From an uncultured Lachnospiraceae bacterium (GTDB lineage Bacteria; Bacillota; Clostridia; Lachnospirales; Lachnospiraceae): a stretch of 64,000 nucleotides of DNA. Position 1 is the first letter of the stretch. Every line of letters starts with the position of its first letter. The stretch lies in NCBI GenBank assembly GCA_900315945.1, contig ONAZ01000002.1, positions 62,001-126,000 on the forward strand, read 5' to 3'. Position numbers and translations under genes: made by a program. Below the pieces are notes generated by a model. The model had not been told where the DNA came from. It worked only from the letters and a program-made list of their open reading frames with translations, and did no database searches. Shown here piece after piece: positions 18,592-27,380 of this stretch.

Positions 18592-20337
18592 TTACGCATA
18601 TCTGCAAACTGTATAATTCATATCTAGTACATATTGGTATTCAACAGTCTTAGACAATTTCTTGAGTAAACCATAATTAGAAGTTATTATCTTCTGATTA
18701 GCCTTTTCATCATCTAAATAAATACATTTTCCATCATCAATTATCATAAGAATAGCACTACTCTCTAGGAAGCGTATCATAACCTGAATATCAACCTCTT
18801 GTGACTCGTGAGTTTTCTCAGCATATGCAGCCATCTCCTCTACACATAGTGCCGCTCTAAAAGCATGCTTATTGTTGATATTATGTTCACTAGCAAATGC
18901 TCTTATCTGTCGTGAACAATCTACTGCTTCATTAGGCGAAACAGTAATATATATATCCGTTTCTGTCTCTTCTCGCTTGTTGTCTCTAGCAATCTCCATA
19001 TAATATCGAATCACATTGGCAATTACAAGTATTAACTGCGAAACCAGATATGATAATAATATCCATGGCGGAGCAAACAATTTGCTAAATATAAGAGCAA
19101 AAAGTGGCAATGTTGCATTTCCCACAATTGTAAGAATAGTAGAGAACTTGTATATTTTTCTATTAGAAAAATACAGTCTTAGTAGCTCATTAACTCCTAT
19201 ACAAATAAAATATATTGAGAAAATTCTAAGAGATGCAATGCCTCCCTCAGGAATACTCTTTACTCCATGAATTGAATATATTATGGCCGGGAATGATTCA
19301 ACCAGTACAAAAAAAATAATAGACAAAGCTGTGACAACAATAACTCCCTGTCTCATAAGAACACGAAGTCCTTTATAGTTCTTTGCACCGCAAAACAATC
19401 CACATATTGGTCGAACAGAACCTGTGACACTCATAATTAGAACATTAAGCAAGCTTAATGCAAAAGTACACACACCCTTAATAACACCACCGCTCTCTCC
19501 AAAGGCAGAAAGCAGAATAGCAACTATTGCATAATTTTGTAATGTAAGCATAATTGCATTAGCCGCATCAGGAAGACCACGCACTATTATTTCTTTTGCT
19601 TCTCTAAGAGAAGGCTTATCACCACCAGTCTTAAAAAGGTCCGTCTTTCTAATTAAATATATCAGCGTAGTAGTGCATCTTACAAGATTAGCTCCTGCAG
19701 TTCCATATCCTGCACCAGCAACCCCCATATCTAATGGGCCTACAAACAACAAATCAAGCGCCAGATTAACGCCACCTTCAAGGGCTGCAAGCCCCATAAG
19801 AACCTTCATCTTACCTATTATCTGCAATTGAAGCACACCTATATTCGATACCATTCCAAGAGGCGAAGAAATCATAACACCTATAGCATAACTCCATACA
19901 AGTGTATTCATCTCAGGAGACAAATGATATGATGAAATAATTGCGTACACAAGAGGAATCTGAGCAACAGTAATAAATATAGCCATAATAATCAACAATA
20001 TTTTTAACGTACTTCTAGTATGTCTAAGTCCATTAAGATCAATCTTTCCCATTCCTTCCGAAAGCCTTGTTGCTGCACCAGATGACAAAAGACAGGAAAG
20101 TACTCCAATAGCTGCCGTTGCCGGTTGAAAAATACTAACAGATGAAAGTGCCTCACTTCCGCAAAAATTACCAACCACAAGTCCATCTACAGTTATAAGA
20201 AGTAACGTAGAAATATTAGTAAGTAACATTGCCGGAAAAAACTGTTTAAGCTTTCTCTTAGTCAAATCACCATCAAAATGAAATTCATTACCTGTACGAA
20301 GTTTATTAATAGCCTGGTTTAACTCACTCATTTCCAT
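18592..20337 (-). CDS. MATE-family transporter fused to a C-terminal HATPase (anti-sigma-like) domain
   Basis: Residues 1-450 are a twelve-helix MATE exporter (inner repeat starts near QFFPAMLLTNISTLLL; GAGYGTAGANLVR marks the loop). Residues about 459-581 form a soluble domain like the RsbW/SpoIIAB ATPase fold: CVEEMAAYAEK corresponds to the N-box, and MIIDDGKCI to the G1 box DxG. The Asn expected in the N-box reads Tyr, so ATP binding may be weak or lost. MATE pumps expel drugs or metabolites using sodium or protons. The SD GAGGAG sits five bases before the ATG. A HAMP-SpoIIE phosphatase is encoded divergently next door, the natural partner class for such a domain. Confidence 0.85.
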   Translation of the reverse strand: MEMSELNQAINKLRTGNEFHFDGDLTKRKLKQFFPAMLLTNISTLLLITVDGLVVGNFCGSEALSSVSIFQPATAAIGVLSCLLSSGAATRLSEGMGKIDLNGLRHTRSTLKILLIIMAIFITVAQIPLVYAIISSYHLSPEMNTLVWSYAIGVMISSPLGMVSNIGVLQLQIIGKMKVLMGLAALEGGVNLALDLLFVGPLDMGVAGAGYGTAGANLVRCTTTLIYLIRKTDLFKTGGDKPSLREAKEIIVRGLPDAANAIMLTLQNYAIVAILLSAFGESGGVIKGVCTFALSLLNVLIMSVTGSVRPICGLFCGAKNYKGLRVLMRQGVIVVTALSIIFFVLVESFPAIIYSIHGVKSIPEGGIASLRIFSIYFICIGVNELLRLYFSNRKIYKFSTILTIVGNATLPLFALIFSKLFAPPWILLSYLVSQLILVIANVIRYYMEIARDNKREETETDIYITVSPNEAVDCSRQIRAFASEHNINNKHAFRAALCVEEMAAYAEKTHESQEVDIQVMIRFLESSAILMIIDDGKCIYLDDEKANQKIITSNYGLLKKLSKTVEYQYVLDMNYTVCRYA

Positions 20338-20421
20338 ACTTTCTCCTCAGAAATAATATTATAATTATATCAGATAAATCCTATAATTATATACAAATAT
20401 ACCTTTTATCATCACATTTTA

Positions 20422-20450
20422 TTGAGTTGTTTTGTATCCCAAGGTATAAT
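20422..20450 (+). promoter_or_regulatory. Promoter of the SpoIIE-type phosphatase gene
   Basis: TTGAGT (20422-20427) and a perfect TATAAT (20445-20450) are 17 bp apart, about 50 bp before the start codon. Confidence 0.65.
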
Positions 20451-20502
20451 GTCTTATAATAGTTACGTCTAAAGCAGGATAAATGGAGGTCTTCAGAAAA
20501 CT

Positions 20503-22134
20503 ATGAAGAAGAAATCATTAGTCTCAAAATCAATTATACGATTAATGTATCTAGGACTTGTTATACTTATTAGCATTTCCGTTGTTTCAGGAATACAATT
20601 CTATAATACATTAGAGTCAGAATATAAAGATAGTGGCAATTCTTTTCTAAAACTACTATCTAGTGAAATCGACACGGGTTACATCAAGGAAGTAAATAGT
20701 ACCGCAGACAAACCAGCCATGATTAACAATACATGGTACAACACAAATAGTTTTCTCCAAAAGTGTGTTGAACTTGACAAGAAGTATATTACTATTAACG
20801 TTTTAATACCTGATGAAGAAAAGGGACAAGCGCTATATATATGGTCTGAATCAAATGATGATTCAAATAAAAACCAACCTATGACTAACGCAAATCTTCC
20901 AAAAGAAGAACTACTTAAAATGGGCGCTATAACTCAAAATCCCAATGATAATAATAACGATTTTTCAGATGACTTAATCTTACAATTAAAAGACGATAAA
21001 TTAACAGGTTTTCTAATAAAACCTCTATTTGATGAAAACAACAATATTATTGCGTTTATGGAATTGGAATTGGACCTATCAGAAATCCAAAAATCTATAA
21101 TCAAACTAATATTATTTATCGCTATTTTTATTATTGCAATTCTTGCACTTGCATTGGAAATATATTTTTATTTTATCAAACGCGAAGTCATGCAACCTAT
21201 CATACAATTAGAAAATGCCACATCAGATGTTGTTGACAAATTGAAATCAGAATCAGTGATAGAACCTCTTAATATAAAAACAAACGATGAAATAGAAGCT
21301 CTCTCCCATTCATTTGAAGCAATGGAGGAGAATCTAAGAAACTACATTAAAGAAAATAGAGAAATTGTATCAGAGCAGGAGAAAATACGAACAGAGCTTA
21401 ACCTTGCTGCAAATATTCAAGCCGATATGTTAATAAAGTATTTTCCTCCTTTCCCTGAAAGAACAGATTTCAACATATTTGCTTCTATGACGCCAGCCAA
21501 AGAAGTCGGCGGTGATTTCTACGATTTCTTCCTGGTTGATCATGACCACCTTGCTTTAGTTATTGCAGATGTGTCTGGTAAAGGAGTGCCTGCCTCGCTA
21601 TTTATGATGCGTTCAATGCTCATGATTGAATCCCTCACTACCTTAACACGAAGCCCTTCAGAAATACTTGGAACCCTTAACAAAATGATTTGTGATAATA
21701 ACGAAAGTAAAATGTTCGTAACTGTATGGCTTGCAATTCTTGATCTAAAAAGCGGTAAACTTACTGCAGCAAATGCAGGGCACGAATACCCTATTATTAA
21801 AACTCCAGGAAAAGGATTCGAATTATATAAAGACAAGCATTGTTTTATAGTAGGTGGAAAAAAGAAGGCAAAATATAAAGACTATGAAATAACTCTTGAA
21901 CCTGGCTCTGTTATATTTGTATATACCGATGGTGTTCCAGAAGCCAAAAATGCAGAAGGTAAAATGTTCAAACTTGACGCCACAGTTGACGCCTTAAATT
22001 CTAATCCAAATGCTGATGTTGAAACGCTTACAAATAATGTCAAAAATAGCGTATCAGACTTTGTAAAAGACGCAGAACAATTCGACGATCTTACTATGCT
22101 TTGCGTTGAATATCTAGGCCCGGAAGGAAAATAG
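20503..22134 (+). CDS. Membrane HAMP-SpoIIE (PP2C) serine/threonine phosphatase
   Basis: The 543-residue protein has a signal-anchor helix (residues 12-32), an extracellular region to about 195 that looks like a small sensor domain, a second helix (197-220), a HAMP linker with coiled coil (about 225-300), and a SpoIIE phosphatase domain. Metal-binding motifs are visible: KEVGGDFYDFF, IADVSGKGVPAS, VYTDGVPEA and DDLTMLCVEY. RsbU/SpoIIE-type enzymes dephosphorylate STAS anti-anti-sigma factors in response to a signal. No STAS gene lies nearby. GGAGG stands 13 bases before the ATG, a long spacing. It is divergent from the MATE-HATPase fusion. Confidence 0.9.
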   Translation: MKKKSLVSKSIIRLMYLGLVILISISVVSGIQFYNTLESEYKDSGNSFLKLLSSEIDTGYIKEVNSTADKPAMINNTWYNTNSFLQKCVELDKKYITINVLIPDEEKGQALYIWSESNDDSNKNQPMTNANLPKEELLKMGAITQNPNDNNNDFSDDLILQLKDDKLTGFLIKPLFDENNNIIAFMELELDLSEIQKSIIKLILFIAIFIIAILALALEIYFYFIKREVMQPIIQLENATSDVVDKLKSESVIEPLNIKTNDEIEALSHSFEAMEENLRNYIKENREIVSEQEKIRTELNLAANIQADMLIKYFPPFPERTDFNIFASMTPAKEVGGDFYDFFLVDHDHLALVIADVSGKGVPASLFMMRSMLMIESLTTLTRSPSEILGTLNKMICDNNESKMFVTVWLAILDLKSGKLTAANAGHEYPIIKTPGKGFELYKDKHCFIVGGKKKAKYKDYEITLEPGSVIFVYTDGVPEAKNAEGKMFKLDATVDALNSNPNADVETLTNNVKNSVSDFVKDAEQFDDLTMLCVEYLGPEGK

Positions 22135-22146
22135 AATCAATAAAAA

Positions 22147-22180
22147 ATAGATTAGATACTGTAATAAGCATCTAATCTAT
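22147..22180. terminator. Bidirectional terminator between the phosphatase gene and carD
   Basis: ATAGATTAGAT (22147-22157) and ATCTAATCTAT (22170-22180) pair perfectly over 11 bp. The plus strand continues TTTTATTTTA and the minus strand TTTTTTAT, so it serves both convergent genes. The right arm covers the end of the carD frame. Confidence 0.8.
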
Positions 22181-22681
22181 TTTTATTTTATCTAAGAATT
22201 TATTTCTTACATCATCTATATCTTCATGAAATGAAAAAGCCATTTCCTCAAACAATTTCTTGCCAGCAACATCAAGCATCTTCTCATCTTGCGCCATAAC
22301 TTTCTTGCCTTCCTTAATTCTAAGTAATCGTCTTGTATAAACAGTCTTAACAACCCTGGCAAGTTCTAATGGCTCAAAACAAGCTATCTTTTCTTTGTAT
22401 TTCTCCCCTCTTTGTCTATCATTATCAGCTTCAATTATGTCAAGGTCTAATACTTCATCATAAAGCTTTTCTAATTCTTCTTTTGGCTTAACATCTCTAA
22501 CACGAACCTTATCACTATGTACAGGAGTAACAACCTGACTCTTTGTGTGATATACCGGAGCTAAGATATAATACAACTTCTCTGAGCCCCTTCCAGCTAA
22601 CGCCATCTCCTTGATTTCGTTGACTGTACATACCCCATTTGTTTCGTGAACAAGATAATCGCCCACCTTATATTCCTTCAT
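22172..22681 (-). CDS. CarD-family transcription regulator
   Basis: The 169-residue protein begins MKEYKVGDYLVHETNGVCTV, the RNA-polymerase-interacting Tudor-like domain shared by CarD, CdnL and Mfd (about residues 1-60). The helical C-terminal part (ELARVVKTVYTRRLLR ...) matches the DNA-binding domain of CarD proteins. CarD/CdnL binds the RNAP beta subunit and stabilises open promoter complexes, notably at rRNA promoters in some phyla. The length is usual. It is convergent with the phosphatase gene. Confidence 0.88.
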   Translation of the reverse strand: MKEYKVGDYLVHETNGVCTVNEIKEMALAGRGSEKLYYILAPVYHTKSQVVTPVHSDKVRVRDVKPKEELEKLYDEVLDLDIIEADNDRQRGEKYKEKIACFEPLELARVVKTVYTRRLLRIKEGKKVMAQDEKMLDVAGKKLFEEMAFSFHEDIDDVRNKFLDKIKID

Positions 22682-22744
22682 AAATCCACCTAGTTTCTAT
22701 AAACAAAACACACTATTTATTATAACACCTTTAAATCATTTTTT

Positions 22745-23875
22745 CTAGAACTTATATCCTTCATTTTCCTTAGTAAACTCTTCATCTAGCCTATGTGAAA
22801 TGCGTTTTTTTATTGAAACATTATGTCGGAGTCTCTTCTCACAATTATTAAGATTGTTAACCTGTCTATCTTTATCTTCTAAATCCATTCCGTTAATATA
22901 ATCAACCACATCTGTAAGCATTAATATTGACAGATACACAACGCCTAATAAATACTCCTTATAAAAAGTTACAGATTCATATGAACTATAAAGGATTTGA
23001 TACATATAATAAATTAAATATGCTTTATATTTTTTATGAAGTTCTGGATATTTTTCTACCATTTTTTTGCATTTTTTGTCGAAATAATAATCTGCCTCTC
23101 CCACAGTCATTTGGCCAAATATTCTATTGTACTTTCTTGAAAAATCATATAGAGCATCCTGACTTCTAAATCTTCCATCGCTTAGATCATTCATAATAAC
23201 TTTGTCAATTAGTGACATGGAGTAAAAGCTATATGAATAATTCTTTTCTTCATGGCTATTATCAAATATAGGCATTGTCTTAATATCAATATCTTGAGAA
23301 AGTACATGCCTATATAATCTCTTAAAGTAATGATACAAATCACTCAATACTTTAGGCAAAGAAATATCCTTGTTAATATAATCTACAACCTTATCTCTTA
23401 CTGCTAAAATATCGTTGTAATAATTCTCATTAAACATATCCTGAATCCACACAGGATCGATATTTTCCCCTTTATATTCTTTTAAATATAAATCATCAAG
23501 ATTATCCAAAAAAAGACGTGCAGTCATAGGGCATGATAGTTCAAATGTAACTTCCTTATCTTCACCTATCTGAATGCTTCTTCTTGGATATATGCGGCAA
23601 ACTTCAGGCATCAAGTCCTTCCTGCCTTGTAATTCAAGACGGCACAAACCATCCCTCGTCTCATTTGCACAACGTCCAAAGAATTTTCTCACCTCTTTAT
23701 TCTTTCCAAATGTGGTAGTCAAAAAGAGTCTAATACCTTCTTTTCCACCTTCACTCTTGTAGTTACTTACAGTCTTATCATCAATAGATATTTTCCATCC
23801 TCTACAACATGTATTAGGACATTCTGATGCAAGGCATTTGAAATTGTCATAAAAGTTAATTACTCTTGTTCCCAC
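22745..23875 (-). CDS. fliB: FliB-type flagellin lysine N-methylase
   Basis: The 376-residue protein opens with FYDNFKCLASECPNTCCRGW, the Cys cluster (C-x4-C-x3-CC) that defines FliB and binds an iron-sulfur cluster. A further CRLELQGRKDLMPEVCRIYPR segment supplies more cysteines. FliB methylates lysines on surface flagellin. It starts with GTG at 23875, overlapping the lysR stop, with GGGAG eleven bases upstream. No flagellin gene is in the window, so the target must lie elsewhere. With yjfB it suggests a flagellated host. Confidence 0.82.
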   Translation of the reverse strand: MGTRVINFYDNFKCLASECPNTCCRGWKISIDDKTVSNYKSEGGKEGIRLFLTTTFGKNKEVRKFFGRCANETRDGLCRLELQGRKDLMPEVCRIYPRRSIQIGEDKEVTFELSCPMTARLFLDNLDDLYLKEYKGENIDPVWIQDMFNENYYNDILAVRDKVVDYINKDISLPKVLSDLYHYFKRLYRHVLSQDIDIKTMPIFDNSHEEKNYSYSFYSMSLIDKVIMNDLSDGRFRSQDALYDFSRKYNRIFGQMTVGEADYYFDKKCKKMVEKYPELHKKYKAYLIYYMYQILYSSYESVTFYKEYLLGVVYLSILMLTDVVDYINGMDLEDKDRQVNNLNNCEKRLRHNVSIKKRISHRLDEEFTKENEGYKF

Positions 23876-24741
23876 GAATCTATATACTCCCTAATATGCG
23901 ATGAAAGAGCCTGTGCTGCTGTACTAAGAAGTGCCTTATCTGAATAACAGATTCCAAGCACTCTATATTCCTTTGGTTCTAACGGATAAGTATCAACATT
24001 TGCCGTATTAGTCTTAATAAATAGTGTTGGCATAATTGAAAGCCCTGCGCCACATTGAACCATAGCAATGGTTGACTGTTCATCTAGAATGTGACAATTA
24101 GCACGAACTTCAAGCTGATGTTCATACAGGTAACTGTTTACATCCTTATTATAACTATCCTGCTGCACAACAAATGGCTGATTCTTAAGCTCTTCTGGTG
24201 TTATCCTAGTAATATTCTCATCAAAAAAACCTTTAGGCGAAACGCATAATAACTCATCCTTATAAAGGGCTTCAAATTCAAGGCCTTCACAAGCTTTCTC
24301 AGAAATAATACCTATATCAATGGAACCTCTTTTTGCCCATTCACATACATCAGTATAAGACCCCTGAAAAATCTGCAACTGTATATTAGGATGTATTTTG
24401 TTAAATCCCGTTATAATATCAGGCATCCAGGCAAGACACACCGTGTTGGTACAGCCAATTTTAACAAACCCCGTCTCAAGACCTCTCATGTTATCAAGAG
24501 TCTGATTCAAGCCATTATTTGCCTGCAGAATCTTTCTTATGTATGGATATAGTTGTTCTCCAGTTGCAGTTAGTTTAATTCCATTCTTATCTCTTACAAA
24601 TACAGCAGTTCCAATTTCTTCCTCCATAGAAGAAACAGCATGACTTACTGCGGATGGAGTAAGATGCATATATTCAGCTGCTTTTGCAAAGCTTCCCTGT
24701 TCTATTATCTGACTAAAGATTTCATAGGATAAAAGTGTCAT
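23860..24741 (-). CDS. LysR-family transcription regulator
   Basis: The 293-residue protein has an N-terminal winged helix (residues 1-60; EQGSFAKAAEYMHLTPSAVSHAVSSM) and a periplasmic-binding-like effector domain (about 90-290). The ATG at 24741 with GGGGAAGA upstream is the family's expected start; the longer frame adds 41 unlikely residues. LysR proteins usually activate a nearby gene in response to a small ligand. The next gene downstream is fliB, which overlaps its stop. A 332-bp repeat-rich region upstream may hold its own sites. Confidence 0.92.
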   Translation of the reverse strand: MTLLSYEIFSQIIEQGSFAKAAEYMHLTPSAVSHAVSSMEEEIGTAVFVRDKNGIKLTATGEQLYPYIRKILQANNGLNQTLDNMRGLETGFVKIGCTNTVCLAWMPDIITGFNKIHPNIQLQIFQGSYTDVCEWAKRGSIDIGIISEKACEGLEFEALYKDELLCVSPKGFFDENITRITPEELKNQPFVVQQDSYNKDVNSYLYEHQLEVRANCHILDEQSTIAMVQCGAGLSIMPTLFIKTNTANVDTYPLEPKEYRVLGICYSDKALLSTAAQALSSHIREYIDSWEQE

Positions 24742-24895
24742 TTCTTCCCCATTTCTCGTTGTATTGTATCTATAGCAACATAATAAATGAATTTTATTCA
24801 CGTTGCAAGTGAAAAAGTTGAACTTTACTAAACAAGCATAATTATTTAATATGTAATCAAACATTAAATGTTTTAGTAATCTTTTTTCTTTTTTA

Positions 24896-24921
24896 GGGGC
24901 AACAAAAGTTGCCTCTTTTTT
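24896..24921 (+). terminator. Terminator-like hairpin on the plus strand with no plus-strand gene
   Basis: GGGGCAAC and GTTGCCTC pair over 8 bp (one G-U) with an AAAA loop, followed by TTTTTT. It is directional for the plus strand, yet the nearest plus-strand gene upstream ends at 22134. A small RNA or divergent leader starting near 24750-24850 would explain it. Confidence 0.5.
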
Positions 24922-25050
24922 ATTTTTCTAAGTTGAGCAAATCAATATTTCGAAAAACATTTTTACAATTCACTATACAAAATATAAAAATATATTTTTC
25001 TCAACTGAGCAAGCTCAATGTTTCGAAAAACATTTTTTATATTTTGTATA
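24922..25050. repeat. Direct and inverted repeats in the lysR/methyltransferase gap
   Basis: The gap 24742-25073 (332 bp) has no gene. It contains two copies of a 43-bp direct repeat (24922-24964 and 24994-25037) that share TTTCGAAAAACATTTTT and a TGAGCAA core, with a period of 72-73 bp. In addition TATACAAAATATAAAAA (24974-24990) has a perfect 17-bp inverted copy at 25034-25050 that encloses the second direct repeat. The rest is AT-rich with nothing recognisable. Confidence 0.7.
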
Positions 25051-25073
25051 TAATAATAATAATGATTAAGAAT

Positions 25074-25868
25074 TCAACGAACTCGTAGGATGTCTACTGT
25101 GTGGGCGCTGGCGCCGAGAAGATCAGGACGTTCGCATACTGATAGCTGATATTTTATGAAGGCATTAAACTCTTCTTCGGATAGTGAATTAAGCATTGGC
25201 CTAAAATGATTAGCAGCCCCATCTGGCGAAAAGATTACTTCCCTATTCACATTCATCCCCTCATTTACTTCATCAATATCTTCTAGTCTAACAAAGCTAT
25301 ATATTTTATCCTCGTTATTAATGTGAAAGTCTTTATCAACATTTCCATTATCCATATCTTCAAGTATAGAATGTTCATTAAAGCCATGCATTAGAATCCC
25401 ATACTCGTTCATAATATAAGCAACAAATATAACTCCTCCTGGCTTTGTAATTCTTATGGCCTCTGATAATGCTTTCTTTCTATCGACGCTATTATCTAAA
25501 TGATACATTGGTCCAAGAAGAAGCGTAATATCACTAATATTATTATCTATGTCACGAAGTTTTCTTGCATCTCGCTTATAAGTAGTAAGCCTACCTGCAA
25601 GGTTCTCATCCATCTTCGCAGCATTTTGCTTAAGACGACCTAAGTTGTATCTAACTAAGTCAATTGCAATTACACTTTCTGCTTTATCTAAAAGCGACAC
25701 AGTATATGCTCCTGCACCAGCGCCAATATCGACAATGGTCTTAGGCATTATTTCATCAATATATCTATTAATATAATGCATAGTTATCTCATATTCCACT
25801 TGTCCATGTCTTGTCTTAAGCCTTTTATCTTCATTAAATTTATTATAGAATTCTTCAATCTTATTCAT
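25074..25868 (-). CDS. Class I SAM-dependent methyltransferase
   Basis: The 264-residue protein has a Rossmann-type methyltransferase core: motif I TIVDIGAGAGAYTVSLL, motif II SVIAIDLV, and a later LLLGPMYHLDN that serves as motif IV. C-terminal residues 170-264 form a lid region (KDFHINNEDKIYSF). A small-molecule substrate is likely but unknown. A TATAAT at 25898-25903 on the minus strand could be its -10 box. It is divergent from the GH13 gene. Confidence 0.85.
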   Translation of the reverse strand: MNKIEEFYNKFNEDKRLKTRHGQVEYEITMHYINRYIDEIMPKTIVDIGAGAGAYTVSLLDKAESVIAIDLVRYNLGRLKQNAAKMDENLAGRLTTYKRDARKLRDIDNNISDITLLLGPMYHLDNSVDRKKALSEAIRITKPGGVIFVAYIMNEYGILMHGFNEHSILEDMDNGNVDKDFHINNEDKIYSFVRLEDIDEVNEGMNVNREVIFSPDGAANHFRPMLNSLSEEEFNAFIKYQLSVCERPDLLGASAHTVDILRVR

Positions 25869-25917
25869 AGTATTGCCTTCCTTACATGTTACTATTTATT
25901 ATAGCATAAAATTCACT

Positions 25918-25946
25918 TTGGCTTTTTAGCGCTTATGTAGTATAAT
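25918..25946 (+). promoter_or_regulatory. Promoter of the GH13 gene at 26001
   Basis: TTGGCT (25918-25923) and a perfect TATAAT (25941-25946) are 17 bp apart, about 55 bp before the start codon. AAGGAG lies eight bases upstream of that ATG. Confidence 0.65.
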
Positions 25947-26000
25947 ACTCAATAAGCAGGCACAAGATGTGCTATTTTTCAAAGTATAAGGAGAATTATT

Positions 26001-27308
26001 ATGTGGGCTGAAGAAGCAGTATTTTATCAAATATATCCATTGGGGTTTTGCAATGCATCATTTGAGAATGATGGTAAATGTAATAAGAATATTAAATCTG
26101 TAATAGATTGGATTCCACATCTAAAAAAATTAGGTATAAATGCAATCTATTTCTCACCAATTTTCGAATCTGATACACACGGATACAACACTAGAGATTA
26201 CACTTTAATAGATAAGAGACTTGGAACTAATGAGGATTTTGCCAATGTGTGTAAAGAGCTACATGCCAATGATATAAAAGTTGTATTAGATGGTGTATTT
26301 AACCATGTTGGAAGAGGGTTCTGGGCTTTTGAAGATGTATTAAAAAACAGAGAAAATTCGCCATATGTCTCATGGTTTGATCGTATTGCTTTTGACGGCA
26401 ATTCTAATTATAACGACGGCTTATGGTATGAAGGTTGGGAAGGCAATTTCGATTTAGTTAAGCTTAATCTAAGAAATGAAGATGTTATTAATCATATATT
26501 CGATGCAATAAGAGGATGGGTTAAGGAATTCGACATTGATGGTCTTCGTCTGGATGTTGCATATTGCTTAGATCATGACTTTATTAGAATGCTAAGGGAT
26601 TTGTCCAATAGCATAAAGCCTGACTTCTATCTAATAGGGGAGACACTTCATGGGGATTATAACATGATAATGAATGACTCAATGCTTCATAGTGTAACCA
26701 ATTATGAATGTTACAAAGGTCTTCACTCAAGCTTTAACTCAATGAATATGTTCGAAATCATTCACTCACTTAAGAGACAGTTCGACAGAGATCCTTGGTG
26801 TCTCTATACTGGCAAACACCTACTTAGTTTTGTAGATAACCACGATGTAACAAGAGTTGCAAGCATATTAAATAACGAAAATCACCTTCCACTTATATAT
26901 GCCCTATGCTTTGGTATGCCAGGCATTCCTTGTGTATATTATGGTAGCGAATGGGGATTTAAAGCAAGAAAAGAAGATGGGGATCCTGCTCTTCGCCCTT
27001 GCTTTGATAAACCAGAGTGGAATGATCTTAGCGAATGGATAAGCAAATTAGCTCATGCCGTTACAAGTACAAAAGCATTATCCTATGGCATGTTTGATTC
27101 AATAGTTCTAACTAATCAACAATGCGCATTTCTTCGAAGCTGTGATGATGAAAGAATCTTAGTATGCATTAATGCAGATGAGAATCCTTTCTATATGAAT
27201 TTCGATATGGGTGTATCATCTGGTATAGATTTAATCTCAGGAGAAACTATAGAATTCAATAACGGATTTGAAGCAAAAGGATATAGCGCTTATTATATAA
27301 AGTTATAG
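26001..27308 (+). CDS. Cytoplasmic GH13 alpha-amylase-family glycosidase
   Basis: The 435-residue protein is a catalytic (beta/alpha)8 barrel with no signal peptide, beginning MWAEEAVFYQIYPLGFCN. All four GH13 regions are present: LDGVFNHVG, GLRLDVAYC (nucleophile Asp), LIGETLHGD (acid/base Glu) and FVDNHDVTR (stabilising Asp). It is shorter than most neopullulanases, and the C-terminal beta domain is small. It probably trims imported maltodextrins. It is a single gene between its own promoter and a terminator. Confidence 0.9.
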   Translation: MWAEEAVFYQIYPLGFCNASFENDGKCNKNIKSVIDWIPHLKKLGINAIYFSPIFESDTHGYNTRDYTLIDKRLGTNEDFANVCKELHANDIKVVLDGVFNHVGRGFWAFEDVLKNRENSPYVSWFDRIAFDGNSNYNDGLWYEGWEGNFDLVKLNLRNEDVINHIFDAIRGWVKEFDIDGLRLDVAYCLDHDFIRMLRDLSNSIKPDFYLIGETLHGDYNMIMNDSMLHSVTNYECYKGLHSSFNSMNMFEIIHSLKRQFDRDPWCLYTGKHLLSFVDNHDVTRVASILNNENHLPLIYALCFGMPGIPCVYYGSEWGFKARKEDGDPALRPCFDKPEWNDLSEWISKLAHAVTSTKALSYGMFDSIVLTNQQCAFLRSCDDERILVCINADENPFYMNFDMGVSSGIDLISGETIEFNNGFEAKGYSAYYIKL

Positions 27309-27319
27309 TATTATATTAT

Positions 27320-27354
27320 GTAGAGGCGCTTGTGTTTTTAACTAGCGCCTCTAC
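27320..27354. terminator. Shared terminator hairpin between GH13 and corC-type genes
   Basis: GTAGAGGCGCT (27320-27330) and AGCGCCTCTAC (27344-27354) pair perfectly over 11 bp. The tails are only moderately T-rich (TAATTT on plus; TAATATAAT on minus). It lies between convergent genes. Confidence 0.65.
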
Positions 27355-27380
27355 TAATTTAAATATACTATTTTTTATTA

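Noticed and set aside
24922..25050. Possible mini CRISPR array
   Set aside because: Only two repeat copies with several mismatches, AT-rich, and no cas genes in the window.
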